From the IMG/VR virus record IMGVR_UViG_3300025313_000076, positions 1 to 34,456 of that record: a stretch of DNA of 34,456 bases; one strand, 5' to 3'. This DNA comes from a virus. The notes below the pieces were generated by a model. It saw only the letters and a program-made list of their open reading frames with translations, had not been told where the DNA came from and ran no database searches. Made by a program: the position numbers and the translations under genes. This document shows positions 23,860 through 30,927 of this stretch, piece after piece. Numbering within the stretch: the stretch's first letter is position 1; each line of letters begins with the position of its first letter.

Positions 23860-24112
23860 GTGCTATGAGTTCGTGAAGGCTAGCAGACGGGACTTCAACG
23901 CCATCGAGGTAGACGGGAAAGTCCTCAAGATGGGCAAGAAGACGGCCGCCTTCACAACGCACGATGCAACACTGGCAAATGAAATCAACGCCCGTTATGG
24001 GTGGCAGAGGGGCGCCACTGGCGACCTGATCATGAATACCGTAGACACTCACCTTCGTCGGGTGAAGTTCTTTGTGATGCCGGAGCTTCCCTGGAAGCGA
24101 AAGAAGGAATAA
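23834..24112 (+). CDS. small phage protein between cargo and tail genes (92 aa)
   Basis: ATG 23834 lies inside the dehydrogenase gene with GGGGAGG about seven bases upstream. The product is basic, with Lys/Arg-rich ends and a centre rich in Thr, Ala and Asn; it ends in Lys-Arg-Lys-Lys-Glu. No family is recognised. It is the first gene after the cargo block and its stop abuts the next ATG at 24113, so it belongs with the virion genes that follow. Confidence 0.68.
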   Translation: MPTAKVQPKCYEFVKASRRDFNAIEVDGKVLKMGKKTAAFTTHDATLANEINARYGWQRGATGDLIMNTVDTHLRRVKFFVMPELPWKRKKE

Positions 24113-24994
24113 ATGGCATTCGTTCTGAGCAACCTATTGCAGCAAGCATTTATCAGACTGGGCCAGGCGAACATCTCCACGGCCACCGGGGGCGCCACAA
24201 CCTCGGTGGTCGACAGCAAGCAGGTTGGGCTACATGGGGACAATGCCTGGAAGGATGGCGCCTGCATCATCATAAGGGATGTCGCCGGTCTATCTGCCGC
24301 TCCCGAGACTGAGATTGCGCTGGTCACTGCGTACACCGACTCTACGGGGACGTTCACATCTGCCACCTCGGCGTACACCGTGGCTCCTGCGGATGGTGAT
24401 ACGTTCATGTTCGTCAACGACTTTTACCCTTTATTCACCATGAGGGAGTTGGCGAACTCCTGCTTACAGGCACTGGGTCCAATTCCCCTCATTGACAGTT
24501 CGATTACCACCGCCGCGGCCCAGACGGAATATACCCTACCCGTTACGGCGAAGAGGATGGCCCCGCTTCGGGTGGAGTACAACACCAAGGTTGGCGATGC
24601 CAACGACAACCAGTATGTCCCCATTGATAACTATCGTATCGTTCCCGCGACTGCCGGAACGGCGGGGGTGATTGTCCTTCCGCAACTACCCACAAGTAGA
24701 ACGGTTCGCATCTGGTACATGGGCGTCCACCCGACGCTAACTGCGCACAGCAGCGCCGTGGCAGAAGTCATTGATCCCGAACTGGCAACGGCCCTGCTTG
24801 TCGAGAAGGCCCTGGAGTGGCAGAACTCCAGGCTTCAGGGAGGAGATGACTTCCTCCTTCAGCGGTGGAATGACCAGAAGCAGCAGGTAGTTGAGGCAAG
24901 GGCGAACTTCCCCATCTGGAAGCCGAAGAGACGCCCGAGATTACTGGTGATCGGCGACTACGTGACAGAAGATGAGTTCACGCACCCAACATGA
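24113..24994 (+). CDS. connector-like virion protein (293 aa)
   Basis: ATG 24113 follows the previous stop directly. Residues 1-110 are beta-rich with Asp-Gly-Asp-Thr-Phe and repeated Thr-rich strands. A helix at about 105-125 reads Met-Arg-Glu-Leu-Ala-Asn-Ser. The rest carries Ile-Asp-Pro-Glu-Leu-Ala-Thr-Ala-Leu-Leu-Val-Glu-Lys-Ala and a final basic segment. Between capsid and nozzle-like genes of a short-tailed phage, a ring protein that joins portal to tail (T7 gp11-like or P22 gp4-like in role) is a reasonable guess. I cannot show homology by eye, so this is positional inference. Confidence 0.65.
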   Translation: MAFVLSNLLQQAFIRLGQANISTATGGATTSVVDSKQVGLHGDNAWKDGACIIIRDVAGLSAAPETEIALVTAYTDSTGTFTSATSAYTVAPADGDTFMFVNDFYPLFTMRELANSCLQALGPIPLIDSSITTAAAQTEYTLPVTAKRMAPLRVEYNTKVGDANDNQYVPIDNYRIVPATAGTAGVIVLPQLPTSRTVRIWYMGVHPTLTAHSSAVAEVIDPELATALLVEKALEWQNSRLQGGDDFLLQRWNDQKQQVVEARANFPIWKPKRRPRLLVIGDYVTEDEFTHPT

Positions 24995-25016
24995 CAGGCG
25001 GTGACTTACGACCAAG

Positions 25017-27389
25017 GTGAGTGTAGGTCCCAAGATCAAGAACCCGACCCACGACTTAGCCCTAGAGGGAGACAACTTCCTATGGGGGCTGAAGCTGGAC
25101 GGTGGCGTGCGGGGGATGCAGGAGATTTCCCAGTCTCCTTCCACGATGCTGATTGGCAGCGGAGGAAAGAGGTTCGGCACTGGTGATCCGACGTTCACCG
25201 AGATTGAGCAGTCTTCGTGGCATGGCGGGAGAGGTTCAGAGTTCTTCTCCGATGATGAGACCAGGTACCTAGACTCTTGGCAGGCGATGACCCGCATTCC
25301 GGGTAGGCTTCTCCCTCAGTTGCGGTGGGACTTTGCGCCATGCACAACGCTGACGACGACGAGAACCGTAGACACAATACCGTTCGCCTCGCATTCGTGG
25401 AAGCAGCTCAGGGGTTCCACTCGATACATCGACGTGAAGTTCACGTCGCTCGGTTTGACGGCGGACAAGTGCTACATCTGGCTGCGCCGCAGAGGAAGCC
25501 CCGGAACCCTGACGCTGGAACTATGTGCCAATCTCGGAGATGACACCCCGGCGCTCACCGCCTCTGCCCTCAAGTCCATAACTGTCACGACCTCGACAAT
25601 TACCGACACCCTATCGCGGCTCTACGCCTTCGACTGGACGACCACGCAGGCCCTAACTGCCTCGACCGCCTATCATATCAAGATCTTCGGCGCATCCACG
25701 GACAACGCCGCCAACCATTGGGAGGTGGCGGTGGACGAGACCGGTTCTGCCTCCCTCACTGCCACGACTGACGGGACCTGGACGGCGGCATCCTTCAGCA
25801 TGTACTTCCGCGTGGTTCCGGCAGATGCGGCGATGAAGTGGCACTTCTTCACCATCAGCGGCACATTCCACGCCATCAGCGAGAAGGACTCTGGAGACAG
25901 CACGCTATTCGAGTGGGATGAGACAAACGATCTATGGGTTGCCGTTACCCTGGATGCGGGAGATGCGCTAAGCGGGACCGTCAAATCGGTGGCGGTTTCC
26001 AAGAACATCGCCCACTGCGCCAGGGGAACGGCGGGGGGATCTGAGACTATCTGGACGCTGACCAATGTATCTGGTACAGCCACGGGGCAGGACGATGCAA
26101 CCGCCGCCAACGTTGCGGACCTAGTTCTGGCCTACAACGATCCCGTAGATGGGCCTCAGATAGCCAGATTTGAGAACAACAACTGGTACTGGTCACGGTC
26201 GGACGTGAAGGCGCTCAATACCGACCTCGTGTTTGGGACGGACGTGGAGTTCCCGCAGGGCTTCAATGCACTTGCGATGGCGTTCTACAACGACCAGGTG
26301 TGGGTCAGGACCACGGACGGCCTCCACTCCGTGAAGAACGACCGCCCCTCCCGTCTCGATGTTGGGCTGGATGCTGTGCTAGAGCCCTCGACCTCGGCGG
26401 GCGCGCTGCTTGCCAAGGACCTTTTCCTCTATCTGGCATGGTCGTTCTCGATTGAGAGACTGTACGGCGGGACGCTGGACGACATAGGCCCCTGGAAGGG
26501 CGCCGGTCTACCAGATGGCAGGCAGGGAGTTGTCTCCTGTTTCTGCTCGGGCATTGGCGGTATCTACGTTGGAATAGACGGCGGCTCCGGAAATACATCG
26601 TCAGTCTTCTTCACCACAAACGGCAGGGATTACGAGGAAGTGTTCCGCGCATTCGAGGCTGGACAGCGAGTTCGCAACATTGCCTACCAGCCACAGAATG
26701 GGACGACCAACCCCGCAAGATTGTGGATCAGCGTTGGCAGCGATCTGGTGTTCATTGCCCTACCAGACCAGTCCATGAATCCACTGCACGACTCCGACAG
26801 TCGGTTCGTCCACGAGTATTCCGTTACATCCCCAACGCATGACTTCGGGGCATCCCATCTGCCCAAGTTCTTCAGGGCGGTCGAGTTGTCGGCGGATAAC
26901 CTGGGGGCGGAGTGTGATGTGGGGGTGGATTACCAGATAGACAAAGACGTAGGCACATCTACCTGGGTAGAACAAACCACCCTATACCAATCACCCCACG
27001 ACGTGGCCGACCTAAATATGGGCAACCGCAAGAAGCTGCGTTACCGCCTGCGCTGCAATACCTCCAATGCGGCCACCCCGCCCGCCGTGAATGCAGTGGT
27101 GGTTACCGGCTTTGCCAGGACGAAACTCAAGCGGCAGTGGAACCTGCGGGTAAAGGCGGCAGACCTCCAGAGAACCAGAACGGGCGGCAAAGACCACTCG
27201 TGGTCCAGCTTCTACGCCTTCATTCAGGAGGGGGCAAAGCAGGCGGACGACTTTGTGCTGCGCTCTCCAGAGGTAGAACTGGACGGCTTACACGTTGTTA
27301 TGGATGCGCCGACGGTATTCAGGAAGTTTCAGAACACCATCCAGCGCTGGACCGGAGGCTCCTTTGCTCTCACCCTACGGGAAGCGTAA
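25017..27389 (+). CDS. large beta-rich tail protein, possible nozzle (tail tubular B-like, 790 aa)
   Basis: GTG 25017 is the only start that keeps the frame after an upstream in-frame stop; its ribosome site is weak. The protein is dominated by beta strands rich in Thr, Trp, Gly and Asp with repeated blade-like patterns (for example Gly-Ile-Gly-Gly-Ile-Tyr-Val-Gly-Ile-Asp-Gly-Gly), suggesting a beta-propeller plus jelly-roll parts. The length is close to that of T7 gp12 (about 790 residues), the tail nozzle, and the position after a connector-like gene agrees. Tail-tip or hub proteins of other types are alternatives. No membrane segment is seen. Confidence 0.68.
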   Translation: MSVGPKIKNPTHDLALEGDNFLWGLKLDGGVRGMQEISQSPSTMLIGSGGKRFGTGDPTFTEIEQSSWHGGRGSEFFSDDETRYLDSWQAMTRIPGRLLPQLRWDFAPCTTLTTTRTVDTIPFASHSWKQLRGSTRYIDVKFTSLGLTADKCYIWLRRRGSPGTLTLELCANLGDDTPALTASALKSITVTTSTITDTLSRLYAFDWTTTQALTASTAYHIKIFGASTDNAANHWEVAVDETGSASLTATTDGTWTAASFSMYFRVVPADAAMKWHFFTISGTFHAISEKDSGDSTLFEWDETNDLWVAVTLDAGDALSGTVKSVAVSKNIAHCARGTAGGSETIWTLTNVSGTATGQDDATAANVADLVLAYNDPVDGPQIARFENNNWYWSRSDVKALNTDLVFGTDVEFPQGFNALAMAFYNDQVWVRTTDGLHSVKNDRPSRLDVGLDAVLEPSTSAGALLAKDLFLYLAWSFSIERLYGGTLDDIGPWKGAGLPDGRQGVVSCFCSGIGGIYVGIDGGSGNTSSVFFTTNGRDYEEVFRAFEAGQRVRNIAYQPQNGTTNPARLWISVGSDLVFIALPDQSMNPLHDSDSRFVHEYSVTSPTHDFGASHLPKFFRAVELSADNLGAECDVGVDYQIDKDVGTSTWVEQTTLYQSPHDVADLNMGNRKKLRYRLRCNTSNAATPPAVNAVVVTGFARTKLKRQWNLRVKAADLQRTRTGGKDHSWSSFYAFIQEGAKQADDFVLRSPEVELDGLHVVMDAPTVFRKFQNTIQRWTGGSFALTLREA

Positions 27390-27816
27390 GACATTCAAGT
27401 ACAAACTGCGCCCTCGTCCTCCGGAGATGCCGCTGAACAGATTGGCGGGGGCGAGTGAGACAGAGAGACTGACTGGCTTTGTGCATGGGAAAGAGGCGTC
27501 TGATCTGGAGGAAAGGTTTGCTCGGGCGCTGGATAGGGCGGGTAAGGATTACCGATTTGAGTATCTAGTTCTATCCAACATAGGACTTCCGGGCGAGGAG
27601 AACCAGATTGACTTTGTGGTGGATGACATCTACCCGGTGGAAGTTGACGGCAACTTCACGCACAAGTCGGCAGAGCAGAAAGCGCATGACCAACAGAGAG
27701 ATGCCATCCTGAATGAGCAACTATCTGACTGGGGGTGGTATCCGATTGACCGCATTCCGGGGGACTTTCTGGAGACGCAGGAAGCCGCCAACCAGATAGT
27801 CGGGGAGAAATTCTAG
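27364..27816 (+). CDS. DUF559/Vsr-like nuclease-fold protein (150 aa)
   Basis: Start TTG 27364 has GGAGG (27354-27358) five bases upstream, inside the preceding gene; ATG 27427 is an alternative. Residues about 45-135 fit the PD-(D/E)XK nuclease fold of the DUF559/Vsr group. They show an acidic helix with Asp-Leu-Glu-Glu-Arg-Phe, then Gln-Ile-Asp-Phe-Val-Val (Asp83), then Pro-Val-Glu-Val-Asp-Gly (Glu93, Asp95), followed by His and a helix with Gln-Arg-Asp-Ala-Ile-Leu. The residues needed for metal binding appear present. It could nick or cut DNA, or repair ends. Why it sits between tail genes is unclear; the neighbouring overlaps suggest steady maintenance. Confidence 0.68.
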   Translation: MLSPYGKRKTFKYKLRPRPPEMPLNRLAGASETERLTGFVHGKEASDLEERFARALDRAGKDYRFEYLVLSNIGLPGEENQIDFVVDDIYPVEVDGNFTHKSAEQKAHDQQRDAILNEQLSDWGWYPIDRIPGDFLETQEAANQIVGEKF

Positions 27817-28127
27817 TGGGCCAAGTCCTTCCAACTCAGTACCAGGGCGAGAACGCCATCGTCCCGTGGGTTCTGTCCTTCACGTGGGCGGCGGAGGTTT
27901 CCGCTCCCACGTCTGTCACTGCCTACAAGAACGGAACTGACGTGAGTTCGACGGTTCTTTCGGGGTCGAACAGCGTCAGTGAAACTAACCTGACGCTCAA
28001 GGCTTTGGGTTCTACCACGGGCGGAGAGTTGTACATCATTGATATTGTCGTTGCGGTGGACGGCGTTACCGATGAGTGGTGGCTGCCGGTGCAGGTGCTC
28101 AAAGAAACGACGGGCAAGACGACGTGA
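27816..28127 (+). CDS. beta-rich small virion-region protein (103 aa)
   Basis: GTG 27816 shares a base with the previous TAG. The product is a single beta-rich domain (Ser, Thr, Val, Trp) without charged helices, with paired Trp-Trp near residue 88 and a Lys-rich end. Its form is that of small phage domains that link into fibres or tail appendages. No family is recognised. The stop overlaps the next GTG by three bases, so the two are probably translated in series. Confidence 0.65.
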   Translation: MGQVLPTQYQGENAIVPWVLSFTWAAEVSAPTSVTAYKNGTDVSSTVLSGSNSVSETNLTLKALGSTTGGELYIIDIVVAVDGVTDEWWLPVQVLKETTGKTT

Positions 28128-28657
28128 GCACCACGGTTGTTGTTCCTGCCAGAGACTACATTATCCCAGTAAGCAAGGACAGGGACCGGACATATACGAC
28201 GACGTACACCACGGGGCTACTGAAGATCAATGCCACGGACTATCTGCTCATCAAGAACGAGACCCTGCTTGCGGAGATAGTGGTTGGCCCCTATGCTCTC
28301 CAGACATCCCTAGATAGTCAACCAAGCTCCCCCGATTATCTGGAGTTCCTGGTGGATGAAACGGCCGGATACACGCTGACCGTGACCGGCACGGATAACA
28401 ACAATGTGGCCCAAACAGAAGTCCTCACTATCGGCGCTCATGCCGGCGATCCGGTTCGCTACACAACCACAAAGATTTTCAAGACGGTGGATGTTAATGG
28501 CCTATCTCTAACGGCGTGCAACGGAACTCTTTCATGCGTGGCCAGAGATATGCTCATCCTCCAGGACACCTCCGGCACACCCATATTGGCGCCATCAGTT
28601 ACAGTGCCATTCCGGGACTACACCATCCCGGTTCCCGAAAGGTTGACCAATGGCTGA
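28124..28657 (+). CDS. beta-rich tail-region protein with matching ends (177 aa)
   Basis: I choose GTG 28124, in the end of the previous gene. The N-terminus reads Val-Val-Val-Pro-Ala-Arg-Asp-Tyr-Ile-Ile-Pro-Val and the C-terminus Thr-Val-Pro-Phe-Arg-Asp-Tyr-Thr-Ile-Pro-Val. This repeated motif at both ends may hold subunits or domains together or mark a duplicated segment. The middle is beta-rich and contains two Cys. It lies between beta-rich fibre-type genes, and a virion role is likely. The stop overlaps the next ATG by eight bases. Confidence 0.62.
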   Translation: MSTTVVVPARDYIIPVSKDRDRTYTTTYTTGLLKINATDYLLIKNETLLAEIVVGPYALQTSLDSQPSSPDYLEFLVDETAGYTLTVTGTDNNNVAQTEVLTIGAHAGDPVRYTTTKIFKTVDVNGLSLTACNGTLSCVARDMLILQDTSGTPILAPSVTVPFRDYTIPVPERLTNG

Positions 28658-29378
28658 CTCTGAACTCCAGGATTTGACCGCAGATACCGCACCGGCATCC
28701 GGCGATGTTGTCTACGTCGTTGTTGACCCGGCCGGCACACCTCTGGCCCGGAAGATGACGGTCGACAATCTACTGAAGGCTATCAACATCCTGTCGGCGG
28801 ATACGACACCAGGTACGGCCGACCTTGTGGTGACGATTGATGACCCGTCCGGAACTCCGGTAGCCAAGAAAGCCACCATCGCCAACCTGATGAAGGCGTG
28901 GTTCCTGGACTCGGAGGGCAACCCGGCGGATGTTGTTACCCTGACATCCGCCGACGGGACGAGCACCTACGCTGCCCGGAGGGACCATGTTCATGCGCCA
29001 GCATTGATCCGCCATGTTTGCATCGAGGTTGTGGACAAGGACACTGCATTGACCACAGGGGATGGCAAGAAGGCATTCCATATTCCGCCTGACATAACGG
29101 GCTACAACCTAGTCTATGTCCATATGTTTTGTCTGACGGCCAGCAGCAATGGCATTCCCACTATTCAGGTGCGCAATCAGACTGACACTCAGGATATGCT
29201 GAGTACGAAGTTGACCATTGACCAGGGAGAGACGGACTCAAAGGATGCTGCTGCGCCCGCCGTCATTGATACCACGAAGGACGACGTGGTTACGAATGAC
29301 ATCATCGCTCTGGACTGCGACGTGGCGGGCACGGGCACGAAGGGTCTGTATGTGACCTTGGGGTTCCAGAAGCCATGA
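28650..29378 (+). CDS. tail-fibre-like protein with two N-terminal repeats (242 aa)
   Basis: ATG 28650. Residues about 8-85 hold two copies of one unit. Each has Thr-Ala-Asp-Thr-Ala or Ser-Ala-Asp-Thr-Thr, then Asp-Pro-(Ala/Ser)-Gly-Thr-Pro, then a helix (Asp-Asn-Leu-Leu-Lys-Ala or Ala-Asn-Leu-Met-Lys-Ala). Repeats of this form are common in phage fibre and receptor-binding proteins. The rest is beta-rich, with Asp-His-Val-His-Ala-Pro in the middle. It probably contributes to the adsorption apparatus. The stop overlaps the next ATG by four bases. Confidence 0.68.
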   Translation: MADSELQDLTADTAPASGDVVYVVVDPAGTPLARKMTVDNLLKAINILSADTTPGTADLVVTIDDPSGTPVAKKATIANLMKAWFLDSEGNPADVVTLTSADGTSTYAARRDHVHAPALIRHVCIEVVDKDTALTTGDGKKAFHIPPDITGYNLVYVHMFCLTASSNGIPTIQVRNQTDTQDMLSTKLTIDQGETDSKDAAAPAVIDTTKDDVVTNDIIALDCDVAGTGTKGLYVTLGFQKP

Positions 29379-29974
29379 CGACCTTTAGCGACCAGGCACT
29401 CACCGCTGACACCTACATTGCGGACGACGCCCCGACCACAAATCATGGGACCGAGAACGGACTCTATGGTGGAGAGTGGAACGGCGGGGCACAAGTTGCC
29501 AGGACGCTCCTAAAATCCGACCTAAGTTCAATACCCACTTCCGCGACAGTCCTAAGCGCAACTCTTTCCCTGTGGGTGGCTGCGGACTACGCAGATAACA
29601 CAAGGACCTATCGCGTCTTCCGCCAAAAGCGCGCCTGGACAGAGGCCGGGGCGACCTGGAACAAGTACGATGGAACAAACGACTGGCAGACGGCGGGCGG
29701 CTTTGGTGCAAATGATTGCGAACAGACGGATATTGGCAACACGTCGATAGTCAACAATACCGCTGTGGGCACGGAGATACAATTTGCGCTAACCGCCTCT
29801 GCCGTCGAGGCAATGTTCGACGGGACGTTCACAAACAATGGCTTCATGGTAAAGGCGGACACAGAGACAAATGATATGTGGGGCTTTGTGTCTGCCGAGA
29901 ACGCCACCGCGGCACAGCGCCCGAAACTCGTCATTGAGTATGTCGTCGGCGGCATGATTAGTTGGTGGTTTTGA
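29375..29974 (+). CDS. DNRLRE-type carbohydrate-binding domain protein (199 aa)
   Basis: ATG 29375. The start region has Asp-Thr-Tyr-Ile, then Thr-Asn-His-Gly-Thr, a run of Gly/Asn/Leu and Leu-Leu-Lys-Ser-Asp-Leu-Ser-Ser-Ile-Pro. Leu-Ser-Ala-Thr-Leu-Ser-Leu follows, with the closing Arg-Pro-Lys-Leu-Val-Ile-Glu-Tyr. This is the pattern of DNRLRE domains, a carbohydrate-binding family (CBM96). It is therefore a good candidate for host-glycan binding at the tail. Residues near the end (Met-Ile-Ser-Trp-Trp-Phe) are hydrophobic. The stop shares one base with the next ATG. Confidence 0.75.
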   Translation: MTTFSDQALTADTYIADDAPTTNHGTENGLYGGEWNGGAQVARTLLKSDLSSIPTSATVLSATLSLWVAADYADNTRTYRVFRQKRAWTEAGATWNKYDGTNDWQTAGGFGANDCEQTDIGNTSIVNNTAVGTEIQFALTASAVEAMFDGTFTNNGFMVKADTETNDMWGFVSAENATAAQRPKLVIEYVVGGMISWWF

Positions 29975-30342
29975 TGCCCCCCAACGACCGCGTCACCCAG
30001 AAGCAGCACTACGAGGACCTCACCAGGCTTGGTGAGGGGCTTGGGAAATCTGTCGCAGACTTAGACAGTAAGCTCGGCGCCAAGATGGACAACATTCTGG
30101 CGCAGGTGACCTCAAACCGAACCGCCAATGCGGGAGAATTCGCCTGCCTCCAGGAGGGCTTGAACGGGCTCAAGACACGCCTGGAGGGAAAGGGGGGCCT
30201 GATTGACCGGATAGACACAATCGACGGGAAGGGGGGACGCCTGACAGTCCTTGAGCACAGTGATAGGAAGGTTGGCTTCTGGGCCAGCCTCATTGGGGTC
30301 GTTTCGGCTGCCATAGCCGGAATACTTGCAAGCCGGAATTGA
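29974..30342 (+). CDS. XhlA-like coiled-coil membrane protein (122 aa)
   Basis: ATG 29974 is at the one-base overlap with the previous stop. Residues 1-85 are a charged helix with heptad-like Leu and Ile and a Lys-Gly-Gly-Leu-Ile-Asp-Arg-Ile repeat; residues about 92-119 are a hydrophobic segment with Ala/Ile/Val/Gly, then Ser-Arg-Asn. This is the shape of XhlA-type proteins that sit next to holins and help lysis. No signal peptide is visible. A promoter overlaps its last bases. Confidence 0.65.
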   Translation: MPPNDRVTQKQHYEDLTRLGEGLGKSVADLDSKLGAKMDNILAQVTSNRTANAGEFACLQEGLNGLKTRLEGKGGLIDRIDTIDGKGGRLTVLEHSDRKVGFWASLIGVVSAAIAGILASRN

Positions 30343-30354
30343 ACGTGCTATAAT
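30326..30354 (+). promoter_or_regulatory. sigma70-like extended -10 promoter at the start of the non-coding region
   Basis: TTGCAA (30326-30331), a 17-base spacer ending in GTGC, and a perfect TATAAT (30349-30354). The spacing and the TGC before the -10 match the promoter at 14321-14349, and both overlap the last bases of the preceding gene. Transcription would begin near 30361 and run through the non-coding region to the holin-like gene. Confidence 0.62.
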
Positions 30355-30360
30355 CTCTCC

Positions 30361-30510
30361 ACGGGCCGGGCCTGGAGGGCCAGGAGAACGTAGGTTGCTG
30401 CAAGCCGCCAACGGTGCCCATCACCGGCGGCCCAAAACTTCGCCCGACTGCTCCACTGGGCAACCAGAGCGGTGATGTCGTGCGGCGAGATGCTAAGCAT
30501 CCCGCAATGC
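30361..30510 (+). ncRNA. putative structured RNA with three bulged hairpins
   Basis: No convincing gene covers 30343-30665. Three successive hairpins share one design: outer stem, three-base bulge on the 5' side, inner stem, small loop. First (30404-30431): 6 bp, bulge AAC, 4 bp, loop CCCAT. Second (30447-30473): 6 bp with one G-T pair, bulge CCA, 4 bp, GCAA tetraloop. Third (30481-30506): 5 bp, bulge CGA, 5 bp, loop TAA. A simpler hairpin (30371-30384, CCTGG/CCAGG) lies before them. GGTTGC at 30393-30398 could also pair with the second loop region (30460-30465). The pairs are seen; the RNA and any protein partner are inferred. Confidence 0.45.
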
Positions 30511-30555
30511 AGATGAGCTGGAGCCCCGGCCCCATTCACAATCTCGGCACTGGAG

Positions 30556-30590
30556 GTTTACAATCAGACGCAGCTGAAGTTTACAATCAG
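30556..30590 (+). repeat. two 12-base direct repeats, 23 bases apart
   Basis: GTTTACAATCAG occurs at 30556-30567 and again at 30579-30590, a period of 23 bases, close to two helical turns. The second copy also begins an inverted pair, TTACAA (30581-30586) with TTGTAA (30597-30602). Such repeats before a gene can be binding sites for a regulator. They lie between the hairpin array and the palindrome at 30610. Confidence 0.6.
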
Positions 30591-30609
30591 CCAGGCTTGT
30601 AATCGTCGA

Positions 30610-30629
30610 TACAATGTATACACATTGTA
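30610..30629 (+). promoter_or_regulatory. operator-like palindrome upstream of the holin-like gene
   Basis: TACAATGT (30610-30617) and ACATTGTA (30622-30629) are exact inverted copies separated by ATAC. The 20-base site lies 36 bases before the start codon at 30666. Its size and symmetry are those of a dimeric repressor site. No matching repressor gene is identified in the window. The function is inferred. Confidence 0.5.
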
Positions 30630-30665
30630 GTCATCCGCATAAGAAAGGCAGTCAAAGGAGATAAC

Positions 30666-30851
30666 ATGAAGAAGTTCTACGCCAGCAAGAGCTTTTGGTT
30701 CTTCGTTCTCTCGATCGTTGTGGCCGTGGCTGGCCTGTTCGGCTTTGCTGATTTCCAGCCATCGGCAGACCAGGCGACGATCATCGCCCTGGTTGTGTCA
30801 GTTGGGGGCCTGATCCTACGGTTCCTGACCAGCAAGGGCATTGAGCTCTGA
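30666..30851 (+). CDS. holin-like protein with two membrane segments (61 aa)
   Basis: ATG 30666 has AAAGGAG about five bases upstream. The product begins Lys-Lys-Phe-Tyr-Ala-Ser-Lys-Ser-Phe-Trp, then a first hydrophobic segment (about 11-27), a short Gln-Pro-Ser-Ala-Asp link, a second hydrophobic segment (about 37-54) and a Lys-containing tail. This size and layout are common among phage holin-like proteins. Its location after the XhlA-like gene fits lysis. It has its own likely promoter and operator-like sites, so timing may be separately set. No endolysin is recognised nearby. Confidence 0.7.
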   Translation: MKKFYASKSFWFFVLSIVVAVAGLFGFADFQPSADQATIIALVVSVGGLILRFLTSKGIEL

Positions 30852-30858
30852 TAGTTCG

Positions 30859-30897
30859 TGTCATGTAACTACCCGTTCAATAGGTAGTTACATGACA
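30859..30897 (+). terminator. 15-base-pair inverted repeat after the holin-like gene
   Basis: The arms at 30859-30873 and 30883-30897 are exact reverse complements (15 bases each), with a 9-base loop CGTTCAATA. The stem is AT-mixed and no T-run follows it on either strand, so it would be an atypical terminator. It begins eight bases after the stop codon and ends 31 bases before the next gene. A terminator, an RNA-stability stem or a protein-binding site are all possible. Confidence 0.45.
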
Positions 30898-30927
30898 TGG
30901 TTACCAACTAAGTAGGTCGGAGGGGCC

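Noticed and set aside
30395-30475. A 26-residue frame from TTG with AGGAG upstream
   Set aside because: The ribosome site is at a plausible distance, but the peptide has no recognisable feature and runs through two hairpins. It could be a leader peptide; I cannot support it.
30414-30602. A 62-residue plus-strand frame beginning GTG in the non-coding region
   Set aside because: No ribosome site lies at a workable distance, its composition is not protein-like, and it crosses the hairpins and repeats.
30343-30900. tRNA genes or a CRISPR array in the non-coding region
   Set aside because: No cloverleaf with a T-loop could be made, and the two repeats are too few and too short for an array.
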